Positions 13,276-20,129 of a stretch of 27,904 bases of DNA are shown here, piece after piece. The notes under the pieces were generated by a model that was not told the origin of the DNA, did no database searches, and saw only the letters and a program-made list of their open reading frames with translations. The first letter of the stretch is position 1. The number at the start of each line of letters is the position of its first letter. Source of the DNA: UBA5941 sp021824385 (GTDB lineage: Bacteria; Patescibacteriota; Microgenomatia; UBA8517); contig DAIEQM010000042.1 in NCBI GenBank assembly GCA_027347685.1, positions 1 to 27,904 on the forward strand. Reading direction: 5' to 3'. Position numbers and translations under genes: made by a program.

Positions 13276-13281
13276 ATTGTA
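13276..13281 (-). promoter_or_regulatory. -10 box of galE
   Basis: TACAAT on the minus strand ends 8 nt before the galE ATG. Confidence 0.5.
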
Positions 13282-13311
13282 GCAGAGCTTGCGAAAAAGA
13301 TGTTTTTGCCC

Positions 13312-13317
13312 TATAAT
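13312..13317 (+). promoter_or_regulatory. -10 box of the gene at 13359
   Basis: Perfect TATAAT. Predicted start about 13324, giving a leader of about 35 nt that holds AAGGGAC as ribosome-binding site; this gene is thus one of the few leadered ones. Confidence 0.5.
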
Positions 13318-13358
13318 ATCCAACAGAAACGTGTTTAACTGTGAAGGGACTTACACAA

Positions 13359-13802
13359 ATGCGTTTGATTTCTGATGTATATTTCGGTATTCGGTGGCTC
13401 CTTGGAGCAATAAGTGAGGTTGCATTCTTATCGTGTGCCGTTGCCAGTCTTCTTTCAGTGTCTGTAGGTGGTTCAAGTACTTCGCAGCCGACTGAAGAAG
13501 ACTACCTTATGTCAGCTATAATTCTCATTGCAGTTGGAGTCTGGGTCCTAGCGTCTTTCTATGTAAAGTGGGCAATGGTTCAGGGAAAAACAGAGAGCAT
13601 TTTATTGCCCATAGTGGCGATTGTTTCTCTAGTTGGGTTTTTTGTATATTGGTCGGCAACAAACTTTGCGTCCATGACGTTTACACTCAGTGGAATGATT
13701 CTCATCTTCTCTGTTTTGATCGATATAATAGAAGGCTCGCGAATATATTCCTTCCTCCGAACATACAAGGAATACGGATACTTTGCTCCGTATTATGACT
13801 GA
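13359..13802 (+). CDS. small four-helix membrane protein, unknown
   Basis: The 147-aa protein, from ATG 13359, has hydrophobic helices at about residues 10-35, 50-70, 80-100 and 105-125. It ends in a soluble aromatic tail (RTYKEYGYFAPYYD). A GTG at 13341 is in frame and would add six residues, but AAGGGAC 8 nt before 13359 favours the ATG. I do not recognise a family. The gene is followed by a good terminator and stands alone between divergent galE and a convergent membrane-protein gene. Confidence 0.8.
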   Translation: MRLISDVYFGIRWLLGAISEVAFLSCAVASLLSVSVGGSSTSQPTEEDYLMSAIILIAVGVWVLASFYVKWAMVQGKTESILLPIVAIVSLVGFFVYWSATNFASMTFTLSGMILIFSVLIDIIEGSRIYSFLRTYKEYGYFAPYYD

Positions 13803-13810
13803 TATTGTTA

Positions 13811-13838
13811 GGCCAGGCGTCCCCTGGCCGCTTTTTTT
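13811..13838 (+). terminator. Rho-independent terminator
   Basis: GGCCAG-GCGTCCC-CTGGCC followed by GC and seven T, 8 nt after the stop of the gene at 13359. Confidence 0.9.
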
Positions 13839-13855
13839 GTTTAAAAACTTTTAAA

Positions 13856-14374
13856 CTACATTCCTTTAAGCCAGAAGTGAAACAAATACACCGTAGTAAT
13901 AATGGTTACAACGGTAATACATTGATTGGAAATCTGAAAAATAAACCACACTGAATCATTATGAAAGATTGTGTGAAAAGGGAGTTTCCGAGGATCATTT
14001 CTGTTCACCGTTGAGAACTGCTCATTAAACCAATAAATCGTTTCCCCAACGCTTCTCACTAGCCAAAAAACAGACACAATTAACAAAAACAAAAGCCAGT
14101 CATTTAAGAAGATCGAAACAACTGAAGCAAAGAACCAGAAAAATCCAAACACGACTGCATCCCCCCAAACATAGATTCCAAACGGCCACAAAAAGGGAGT
14201 GAGGCCAAATGCATTCTTTTTGTACTTGCACTCCCGAAAAGCAATAACATTGGTAACAAGGTTAAAAAGTGCAACTGCCGACACAAATAACGCTTGAATT
14301 GTATTCACAACAATTATCATACCAGAGAACCAGCCTTGAGCGGGAGTGGTATTGAGGGTATAATTCGTCAGCAC
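13856..14374 (-). CDS. multi-helix membrane protein, unknown
   Basis: A 172-aa open frame, highly aromatic, with about four helices: IIVVNTIQALFVSAVALFNL, a central pair around WGDAVVFGFFWFFASVVSIF and LLFLLIVSVFWLVRSVGETI, and a C-terminal ITVVTIITTVYLFHFWLKGM. No catalytic motif is visible. The reported start is a GTG at 14374. The tRNA-Asn promoter (14336-14364) lies within the first 15 codons, so the ATG at 14320 (154 aa, starting MIIVVN) may be the true start. Related proteins are unknown to me. Confidence 0.7.
   Translation of the reverse strand: MLTNYTLNTTPAQGWFSGMIIVVNTIQALFVSAVALFNLVTNVIAFRECKYKKNAFGLTPFLWPFGIYVWGDAVVFGFFWFFASVVSIFLNDWLLFLLIVSVFWLVRSVGETIYWFNEQFSTVNRNDPRKLPFHTIFHNDSVWFIFQISNQCITVVTIITTVYLFHFWLKGM
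14336..14364 (+). promoter_or_regulatory. promoter of tRNA-Asn
   Basis: TTGAGC (14336-14341), 17-nt spacer, TATAAT (14359-14364). It predicts a start about 17 nt before the mature tRNA; the best complete -35/-10 pair in the window. Confidence 0.75.
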
Positions 14375-14387
14375 ATTCAGAACATAT

Positions 14388-14459
14388 TCCCCTGTAGCTC
14401 AATGGCAGAGCAATTCGCTGTTAACGAAAAGGTTGTAGGTTCGAGTCCTACCGGGGGAG
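14388..14459 (+). tRNA. tRNA-Asn(GTT), integration target
   Basis: Acceptor TCCCCTG/CGGGGGA with discriminator G, D-arm GCTCAATGGCAGAGC, anticodon arm TTCG-CTGTTAA-CGAA (anticodon GTT) and T-arm GTAGG-TTCGAGT-CCTAC. No CCA is encoded. The last 12 nt overlap the 3' end of the convergent serine recombinase gene. Confidence 0.94.
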
Positions 14460-16151
14460 CACTGAGAGATTTTTAGACCATAAGGCCTCTAATTGGGTTG
14501 ATTTGAAGCCCATTTCTTCAGGTTCGAACATTGCAGAAATTGACGGAGCTTCATCTATAGTCATTTCAATGAAGTGTAAGGGTTTTTCAAGGTCTACAAG
14601 CACATTTTTGTCTTTAATTCTTAGGTTCGAACCAAGTCGGGCTAATAGCTCTCTTTTTACTTGAACGCTTCCTGTTTCGAAGTTGTGCCTTGCATGACAA
14701 GCAAAATCAAATGTTTTTTCAGCACTGGTACGCCAGTTATCTGCTTGATATTCATTGCCTTGCAACTTGCGATTGATATCGTCTCTTTCTTTTTCTAGTA
14801 GATCCTTCTGTTTTCTATAATCCGCATCATTTAACAATTCGCCATCGGCATTTTGAGGGGAGATTTTCATCTTTAACAGATTGTTTAATCTAGTTTCGCA
14901 ATCTGCTCGTGCCATTTGTAGAGAGTGTAATATTGATTCATTTTCTACACTCTCTTTATCATTAAGTTCGTTTATATATGTAAATGCCCATTCTTGGAAT
15001 CTTTCTGAAATCTGAATTTTTGATAGTAGATTATCGATTTTGTTTTCAAGGTCTTCTACACGCATACTTCCTTGAGAACAGTCGGGATTTTTTCTTTTCG
15101 TACAGTGATAATAAACGTAGTGAAGTAATTTAGGGCTTTTCATCTGATCTATTTGTATTTGGCATTTAGGGCAACAGGATTTATTTTGTGATGCGAATTT
15201 TTGCTTACACTCAGGACAAATAATCTGAAATTTTTCTTCAGCAGTAATTGCTGCTCCACATTCACCGCAATTAAGAAGGCCTGTATAGTCAAAAGAGCGT
15301 GACCTGGGGCGAGGTCGACCCTTTCTACCTAGTAACATCTGAACCTTGTTAAATTCATCTTCAGTTATCATTTTTTGGTGCTTTCCATCGTACCAAGTTC
15401 CACTTCCAAGGGGATATTCAAACTTGCCGTAATAAAAAGGATCAGTGAGTGTCTTATATATTTGGCTTCTAGACATGGGTTTGCCACCAATTCTTTTGTG
15501 TTTTGGTGTTCTATAACCCCACTCTTCGTTAAGCAGTCGTAAGAGCTGCATTACTGTATATGTTCCAGTCAGCATGTGATCCCACATTTTTCTGACAATT
15601 GGAAATCTTTCTGGGTCGGGTAGAAGTGTCTTGCTGCCTTTTTCAGCGAACTTATCATTTGCATATCCCGCCTTAGCTCCACTAGGAAGCCATCCATGCT
15701 CAGCTTTGTTTTTAAGACCCCTTTTGGTGTCTTTAGTGAGGTCACTGATAAACTGATTAGCCATACCAAATTCAACGTACATGAGTAGAAGATCTGTTGT
15801 GGTGTAAGTTTTAGAAGGTGTGATTATCTCTACTCCCAGCTGGGTAACTGCCCAGATTATCCTCCCACCATCAATAGGATTTCGCGCTAATCTGTTTAAT
15901 TTCCAACACAAAATTCCATTTATTTGTCCGTTTTGTCCGCTCTCTATTTCATCCATCATTTTATTAAATTCAGTTCTGCCTGGTTTTTTGGCTGACATGG
16001 ATTCAGTGAAATAGGGCTTTCGTATAGACCCTTGAAGAATTTTAGCAATGGAATTTTCAAGCTCGTGAATTTGAGATTCAACAGACGCTGCTTGTCTGTC
16101 TTCGCTTTCGCTCGATTTACGAGCGTATAAAAGGTAGTTTTTCATATTCAT
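14448..16151 (-). CDS. large serine recombinase (integrase)
   Basis: The 567-aa protein has an N-terminal resolvase domain: YLLYARKSSESEDRQAASVE with the catalytic serine at about residue 13, and later ILCWKLNRLARNPIDGG. The recombinase domain follows (RGLKNKAEHGWLPSGAKAGY, then LTDPFYYGKFEYPLG). The zinc ribbon begins LLNCGECGAAIT and has an extra insert with more Cys pairs (CPEC, CCPKC). A long helical coiled-coil region lies around residues 360-480. It would catalyse integration and excision through a Ser-DNA link. The final codons and TAG stop come from the T-arm of tRNA-Asn, showing the gene abuts its own attachment site. It has a possible GATAAT box about 21 nt upstream. No small directionality factor is recognised for certain. 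Confidence 0.95.
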   Translation of the reverse strand: MNMKNYLLYARKSSESEDRQAASVESQIHELENSIAKILQGSIRKPYFTESMSAKKPGRTEFNKMMDEIESGQNGQINGILCWKLNRLARNPIDGGRIIWAVTQLGVEIITPSKTYTTTDLLLMYVEFGMANQFISDLTKDTKRGLKNKAEHGWLPSGAKAGYANDKFAEKGSKTLLPDPERFPIVRKMWDHMLTGTYTVMQLLRLLNEEWGYRTPKHKRIGGKPMSRSQIYKTLTDPFYYGKFEYPLGSGTWYDGKHQKMITEDEFNKVQMLLGRKGRPRPRSRSFDYTGLLNCGECGAAITAEEKFQIICPECKQKFASQNKSCCPKCQIQIDQMKSPKLLHYVYYHCTKRKNPDCSQGSMRVEDLENKIDNLLSKIQISERFQEWAFTYINELNDKESVENESILHSLQMARADCETRLNNLLKMKISPQNADGELLNDADYRKQKDLLEKERDDINRKLQGNEYQADNWRTSAEKTFDFACHARHNFETGSVQVKRELLARLGSNLRIKDKNVLVDLEKPLHFIEMTIDEAPSISAMFEPEEMGFKSTQLEALWSKNLSVLPR

Positions 16152-16205
16152 CTGAGACTTATCGTCATCATTATCTTATCAAAAATAGTATTTTTGCGAA
16201 ACGAA

Positions 16206-16766
16206 CTAATCATCTTCCTTCCTATCAATAGATACATCAATAGTCATTGGAGGAGGAACTCTTTGACCACTTTTTGTTAGCTGAATTCTCTCAAGTTCAT
16301 GTAAAGATCTGTTCAGATTACGCTCACATGTAGTGATATAGCGTAGATAGACACCACTTACTGATTCAATCGATTCCATGCTAATTTCAGCTTTATATCC
16401 AGGGTCAATTAAAACTAATTCGGATTCGGATGTAGTTATATCAATTATCTTTATTCCTTCACGAATAACGCGTTGTTCATAAACAGGTGGCTTTGATTTT
16501 TCCAATAGGTACTCTTGCTCAGCCTTAATCGCGCGTTGTAATCGAACATACCAGATAGCTGCATTTTCCAGATGAAACTTTTCTGTAAAATTTGTAGCTT
16601 GGTATTGCTTACTTAAATCAGTCAATGCCACCTGAACCTCTTCATTTTCAGTCTCAGTTAATATTTTTGTAAGCACGCCATGTTTGGTGGCATTGTATTT
16701 ACTTGTCACGTTATTCTTGACTGGAATTTCAGCCTCTTTATTGTTTTGTAAGTTATCAGAATTCAT
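16206..16766 (-). CDS. mobile-element protein with NATKHG motif, unknown function
   Basis: The 186-aa hydrophilic protein begins with a charged, probably flexible tail and then SKYNATKHGVLTKIL (about residues 22-36). An N-A-x-K-H-G motif of this kind recurs in proteins of phages and integrative elements. A helical stretch (EKFHLENAAIWYVRLQRAIKAE) and a C-terminal helix region (YLRYITTCERNLNRSLHELERIQLT) follow, of the kind seen in small-terminase-like or DNA-associated proteins. A specific function cannot be assigned. It lies 54 nt upstream of the recombinase and 8 nt downstream of the winged-helix gene, probably in one operon. No clear Shine-Dalgarno. Confidence 0.75.
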   Translation of the reverse strand: MNSDNLQNNKEAEIPVKNNVTSKYNATKHGVLTKILTETENEEVQVALTDLSKQYQATNFTEKFHLENAAIWYVRLQRAIKAEQEYLLEKSKPPVYEQRVIREGIKIIDITTSESELVLIDPGYKAEISMESIESVSGVYLRYITTCERNLNRSLHELERIQLTKSGQRVPPPMTIDVSIDRKEDD

Positions 16767-16774
16767 AAATGTAA

Positions 16775-17296
16775 TTAAAATGGAATATCATTAGGATCTA
16801 TATACTCCTCATTAATAACTCCTTTATCTCTTAAAGGAGAATGTCTAAAAGGATCATTGTTTTCCTGCCTATATTTTTGCGATTCCGCAATTCTTAATTG
16901 CCTATTTGCAATAACCTCCTGCGTCTGCGCAATGTCTTCTTGCAAACTTGCAACGTCCATCTTCGATAATTCAACTATTACTGACATCGTGAATTTCTCA
17001 AACTGATTAATTTTGATATATCCTTCTTCAGTTTTACTAATTAATCCACATTTTTCTAATTTTTCGTTACGTCTTCCAATCGTGGATGGATTACAACCGC
17101 TATCTATTGCCAGTTCAATATTCGTTTTAGTTACGCAACCAAAAGTCTTTCTTGGTTGAAACCAATCTGCCTCCTGCAATAAAAAGATGTAATATCCATA
17201 ATCACTAAAATCAAACACCTTTTCTTTAAGATATAAAGATAGCCTTCTAGGAATATTAATAAAACCTTTCGGTTTTAGTGAACGTCTCATTTTCAT
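16775..17296 (-). CDS. winged-helix DNA-binding protein, possible replication/partition-type
   Basis: The 173-aa protein has a first half (about residues 10-100) resembling the winged-helix initiator or primosomal type: FINIPRRLSLYLKEKVFDFS, then a helix-turn-helix TKTNIELAIDSGCNPSTIGR and wing LEKCGLISKTEEGYIKIN. A coiled-coil stretch (SLQEDIAQTQEVIANRQLRI) and a charged tail ending DPNDIPF follow. The last motif resembles the acidic DDIPF-type ends of single-stranded DNA-binding protein partners. A role in element maintenance or regulation is an inference. It lies between the DUF5659 gene (24 nt) and the NATKHG gene (8 nt). Start ATG 17296; an ATG at 17290 is also in frame. Confidence 0.7.
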   Translation of the reverse strand: MKMRRSLKPKGFINIPRRLSLYLKEKVFDFSDYGYYIFLLQEADWFQPRKTFGCVTKTNIELAIDSGCNPSTIGRRNEKLEKCGLISKTEEGYIKINQFEKFTMSVIVELSKMDVASLQEDIAQTQEVIANRQLRIAESQKYRQENNDPFRHSPLRDKGVINEEYIDPNDIPF

Positions 17297-17320
17297 ATAA
17301 ATATCAATATTTATTGCTGT

Positions 17321-17560
17321 TTAACGTTGGGCAAAAACAAGGTCTTTTAGACTCCTTATTGCGTCGACGATTGCTTTGACATTCCCTACAGCAGTATTTG
17401 CCCAATAAGCTGATGCTAGGGCTTCACATGAGGCCTTATCACCATATACAAACCAACAAGTAGAACCTTCTCTCTCAACACGAAGTAGAGGTTTTTGGGA
17501 AGCATAAATATATGCTGACAAATAAAGATCCTTTACCTTGTAAGTGTTGTTGTCAGACAT
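17321..17560 (-). CDS. DUF5659 domain protein
   Basis: The 79-aa protein reads YKVKDLYLSAYIYASQKPLL, VEREGSTCWFVYGDKASCEA and VKAIVDAIRSLKDLVFAQ, the layout of the small DUF5659 family often found beside serine recombinases in CPR and other islands. Function is unknown. AAGGAAG 5 nt before the ATG is a plausible Shine-Dalgarno, which the leaderless genes outside the element do not show. Its start overlaps the end of the 74-aa gene by 8 bp, indicating translational coupling. Confidence 0.8.
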   Translation of the reverse strand: MSDNNTYKVKDLYLSAYIYASQKPLLRVEREGSTCWFVYGDKASCEALASAYWANTAVGNVKAIVDAIRSLKDLVFAQR

Positions 17561-17777
17561 ATTTCTTCCTTTCTCTTTCTAGTTGACGATTTATAACTCC
17601 CAATTTAAGAAACATTAGAAGATTAGTTCCCATACGATCAGCTTCTTCGTCGGAAATTACTTCGTGATATTCAAGAAGATAAGCACGTTTGAAAGTCTTT
17701 ATCGCGCCAGGGGATAAACGCAGTACTGATTTATTTTGAGGTTGAGCTGAATTATTAATATCCATATTTCTTCGCAT
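17553..17777 (-). CDS. small mobile-element protein, unknown
   Basis: The 74-aa protein, from ATG 17777 (or 70 aa from ATG 17765, which is nearer to a GAAGAA sequence), has a conserved-looking core: SPGAIKTFKRAYLLEYHEVI, SDEEADRMGTNLLMFLKLG and a basic end (QLERERKKYV). I know this type only as a small frame that travels with DUF5659 and a serine recombinase; no function is known. A hairpin with terminator features lies directly upstream (17780-17807) inside a larger inverted repeat, so expression may be attenuated. Confidence 0.7.
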   Translation of the reverse strand: MRRNMDINNSAQPQNKSVLRLSPGAIKTFKRAYLLEYHEVISDEEADRMGTNLLMFLKLGVINRQLERERKKYV

Positions 17778-17824
17778 AAAAAAACCGCCAAAAACATCTC
17801 GGTTTTTAACGGTATATTGCGAAG
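17770..17824 (-). promoter_or_regulatory. nested inverted repeat with terminator-like hairpin (attenuator?)
   Basis: CTTCGCA (17770-17776) pairs with TGCGAAG (17818-17824). Inside it AAAAACCG (17780-17787) pairs with CGGTTTTT (17800-17807). Read on the minus strand the inner stem is followed by a run of T, as in an intrinsic terminator, and it sits at the start of the 74-aa gene. Confidence 0.6.
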
Positions 17825-17924
17825 AGACTTATGGTTGCTCAAATGCACCAAACCTACTCTAAGAATACTAAAGAGATTTTATCCAGTCAATGGGGTTAAT
17901 AAATACTCAGATAGGGGAAAATAG

Positions 17925-17940
17925 TGCGACACGTGTCGCA
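17925..17940. promoter_or_regulatory. perfect 16-bp palindrome
   Basis: TGCGACACGTGTCGCA is a perfect palindrome immediately after the stop of the gene at 17945 (minus). The plus strand continues GTTTTT. It could be a compact terminator, an operator for a dimeric regulator or a recombination-related site. Confidence 0.55.
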
Positions 17941-17944
17941 GTTT

Positions 17945-18652
17945 TTACAACGACAGATATAGTTTTTCAGGGTCTAACTTCTGCATGATTGCTGAATGAA
18001 TATAGAGAGTTTCAGATGCATTTTTGATCTGCGAGTAAACTGGCTGATATGCTAGGTTTTCCCATTGGAATTTATTGAATTCAGATTTGAGCATGATGAT
18101 TCTAACTGCGTCTTCAATATTCTTTTTACCATACTGATCTGTAAATTCTGTTTTTACTACTACTCGTACTGAATCAACACCATCTATCTTAAACACTTCT
18201 TTTCCAAATTTAACGAGTGTCGTAAAGCTTCCCTTAACTAAGCTATTTTCATCCCAAAAGCTTGTGCTGGTATGTGTGACTGAGGCAGTTTTAGAAGATT
18301 CGTCAAATTCCACTGTATATCCATCTCTCGTTTTCATGGAATCATCTAAAGCCTTCCATAATTTGTCAGTCATGGTCATTGGTTTTTCAGGCTGTTTAGT
18401 TACTTGTACTGATGGTTGAGCAACGCTTTCAGTTTGTGTTGTGGGGGTTGGTGTCGTTTTTGTTTGTGTGCTGTTATTTGATGATGAAGCCGAACCAATT
18501 AGCATAAGTCCAAAAAAGCCAGTTATGATAACTTTTACAACTTTATTCCAACCTGAATATTTCCACATTAGGAAAAGACCTACTGGAAAGAAGAGTATAA
18601 AAAGGGCGATAATGCCTATCGAAGACTGATACCATTTCTTTTTAATCTCCAT
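17945..18652 (-). CDS. membrane-anchored protein with Thr/Pro linker
   Basis: The 235-aa protein begins MEIKKKWYQSSIGIIALFIL with two transmembrane helices (about residues 10-30 and 36-55, FFPVGLFLMWKYSGWNKVVK between). This opening is common to many small Gram-positive and CPR membrane proteins. A Thr/Ser/Pro-rich linker (residues 56-90) leads to a soluble domain of about 140 residues with VKGSFTTLVKFGKEVFKIDG, VRVVVKTEFTDQYGKKNIED and a helical end. No enzymatic motif is seen. It is probably element cargo and is divergent from the Xre regulator. TACAAT (18662-18667, minus) lies 9 nt before the ATG. Confidence 0.8.
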   Translation of the reverse strand: MEIKKKWYQSSIGIIALFILFFPVGLFLMWKYSGWNKVVKVIITGFFGLMLIGSASSSNNSTQTKTTPTPTTQTESVAQPSVQVTKQPEKPMTMTDKLWKALDDSMKTRDGYTVEFDESSKTASVTHTSTSFWDENSLVKGSFTTLVKFGKEVFKIDGVDSVRVVVKTEFTDQYGKKNIEDAVRIIMLKSEFNKFQWENLAYQPVYSQIKNASETLYIHSAIMQKLDPEKLYLSL

Positions 18653-18695
18653 AATACCCAGATTGTAGCACTTTCACTTTTTCACAACAAGACTC

Positions 18696-18732
18696 ATCGT
18701 CTCTAGAAACATCGTCATCTTTTGAGGACGAT
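18696..18732 (+). promoter_or_regulatory. candidate operator before the Xre-type gene
   Basis: ATCGTC occurs at 18696-18701 and 18711-18716 (15-bp spacing), and its inverse GACGAT at 18727-18732, so 18711-18732 is a 6-bp inverted repeat ending 6 nt before the Xre ATG. Autoregulation by the Xre protein is a reasonable guess. Confidence 0.45.
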
Positions 18733-18738
18733 ATATGC

Positions 18739-18948
18739 ATGGCCGATATAAGAAAAGAGTTTGGGGATCACTTGAGGAAGATTAGATTGTCCCGAAAACT
18801 TACACAAGAAGAATTAGCAGATTTAGCTAACATGCATTTTACATATATCGGTCAGATTGAAAGAGGTGTACGCAATCCGTCATTGGTTAATCTTCATAAG
18901 TTAGCTAAAGCTCTCAAAATATCAGCTGGACAGCTCCTTCCTTTCTAG
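18739..18948 (+). CDS. Xre-family helix-turn-helix transcriptional regulator
   Basis: The 69-aa single-domain protein reads FGDHLRKIRLSRKLTQEELA, DLANMHFTYIGQIERGVRNP and LVNLHKLAKALKISAGQLL, a complete Cro/C1-type helix-turn-helix very like restriction-modification controller proteins and phage repressors. It should act as a dimer on operators near its own start (ATCGTC/GACGAT repeats at 18696-18732). It is the first plus-strand gene of the cargo, divergent from the anchored protein and 61 nt before the YaaC-like gene, whose TATAAT lies between them. GAGGA 10 nt upstream of the ATG is a possible ribosome-binding site. Confidence 0.92.
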   Translation: MADIRKEFGDHLRKIRLSRKLTQEELADLANMHFTYIGQIERGVRNPSLVNLHKLAKALKISAGQLLPF

Positions 18949-18968
18949 TTTTACTTCGGTATTTGGCA

Positions 18969-18974
18969 TATAAT
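18969..18974 (+). promoter_or_regulatory. -10 box of the YaaC-like/hairpin protein operon
   Basis: TATAAT 35 nt before the ATG at 19010. The leader is about 29 nt and includes AAAGAG near the start codon. No clear -35. Confidence 0.5.
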
Positions 18975-19009
18975 AGCGTTGAGCTGTAAACTGCTTCGTT
19001 AAAGAGATT

Positions 19010-20128
19010 ATGCCGAGTACCAGAAAATTTGTATTTAACAAAAACCCTTCAATCTCATCTTTTTATACACGACGATCTTCTGACATTATTTCTACGATTT
19101 GGGAGTATTTGGGACGTTATAAGTCTGTAGCATATACAGAATCTGTTCTAGGATCTCAAATAAGTACAAATGCTAGTCTGATTCATAAAAAATCTGAACA
19201 AATTGCCTTTACGCTTAGGCAGGCTCAAGACTTTCTATTTTCAGCAAAACAAGCGAACCTTTCAATTAAACCATTGTTGATTTATTACGGGCTTGTGGGT
19301 CTAGCTAAATGCTTAATTTTGTCAGGAGATAATCAATATACTCTTGAGGCTACACCATTAGACTATCTTGAGCATGGAAATCATGGCTTAAGTTGGAAAG
19401 CGAAAACCGCAAAACAGATAAGTATTAGAGATTCAGACAATCTCACTGATGAATTCTGTTTGTTGCATGAGAAGGGTGTCTTTCCATTGTTTAGGGCGTG
19501 CTATTCAGATGTGGCAATACCAAAAGGCACTGAAATCACCCTTAAGACTCTTTTGTCTCTAATAGGTGAAAATTGGCAAATATATCAGCCTTACTTTTCT
19601 GAAGCTCCTAATGTTTATGGCTCTGATGCTCCTAAAAATGGTGATGCAGAAACAATTGGTGATAATAAGCAAATAATTGGACAGTTTAGTGACTATTTTT
19701 ACTTATTTCATAAACAGGGCACTGAGAGTGTTGAACAATGCATAAAAAGATTGTTTCCTGAATTAGATTCACTGTATGAACCAACGGGAAGAAGTTACAG
19801 ATCGAAACAAGAAGTTAACTCAATGGATTCACATATTGTATTTAGCCAGGCTAAAACCTTGCAAACATTTGCATTGGTTCAACCGTTTCCATCGTTTAAG
19901 CTAACTGATTTTGATATATATTTTTTGCTATTTTTTATCCTAAGCAACCTCGCTAGATATAGGCAAGATAAATGGCACAAAATAATTCAACAGGTTGCGA
20001 TACCTGACCAATTCTTTTTAATTGAATATCTATTTGAAGTAGTCCAGCACAAGTTTCCATTAATGATTCTGCGCGAGTTGGAAAATAAAGATTACAATTT
20101 CATTGGAGATGTTGCTACATTCGGATAA
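19010..20128 (+). CDS. YaaC-like protein
   Basis: The 372-aa soluble protein shows the YaaC hallmark: HKKSEQIAFTLRQAQDFLFS, then AKQANLSIKPLLIYYGLVGL (about residues 80-99), LAKCLILS and HGLSWK. The region with LLHEKGVFPLFRACYSDVAI and LKTLLSLI also follows the YaaC order. B. subtilis YaaC is about 315 aa and of unknown function. In mobile elements such proteins tend to appear with unrelated partners, which suggests a defence or stress role; that is inference. The C-terminal half (about residues 280-360) is helical, with FALVQPFPSFKLTDFDIYFL. The next gene starts 1 nt after its stop, so the two products are probably made together. Confidence 0.82.
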   Translation: MPSTRKFVFNKNPSISSFYTRRSSDIISTIWEYLGRYKSVAYTESVLGSQISTNASLIHKKSEQIAFTLRQAQDFLFSAKQANLSIKPLLIYYGLVGLAKCLILSGDNQYTLEATPLDYLEHGNHGLSWKAKTAKQISIRDSDNLTDEFCLLHEKGVFPLFRACYSDVAIPKGTEITLKTLLSLIGENWQIYQPYFSEAPNVYGSDAPKNGDAETIGDNKQIIGQFSDYFYLFHKQGTESVEQCIKRLFPELDSLYEPTGRSYRSKQEVNSMDSHIVFSQAKTLQTFALVQPFPSFKLTDFDIYFLLFFILSNLARYRQDKWHKIIQQVAIPDQFFLIEYLFEVVQHKFPLMILRELENKDYNFIGDVATFG

Positions 20129-20129
20129 C

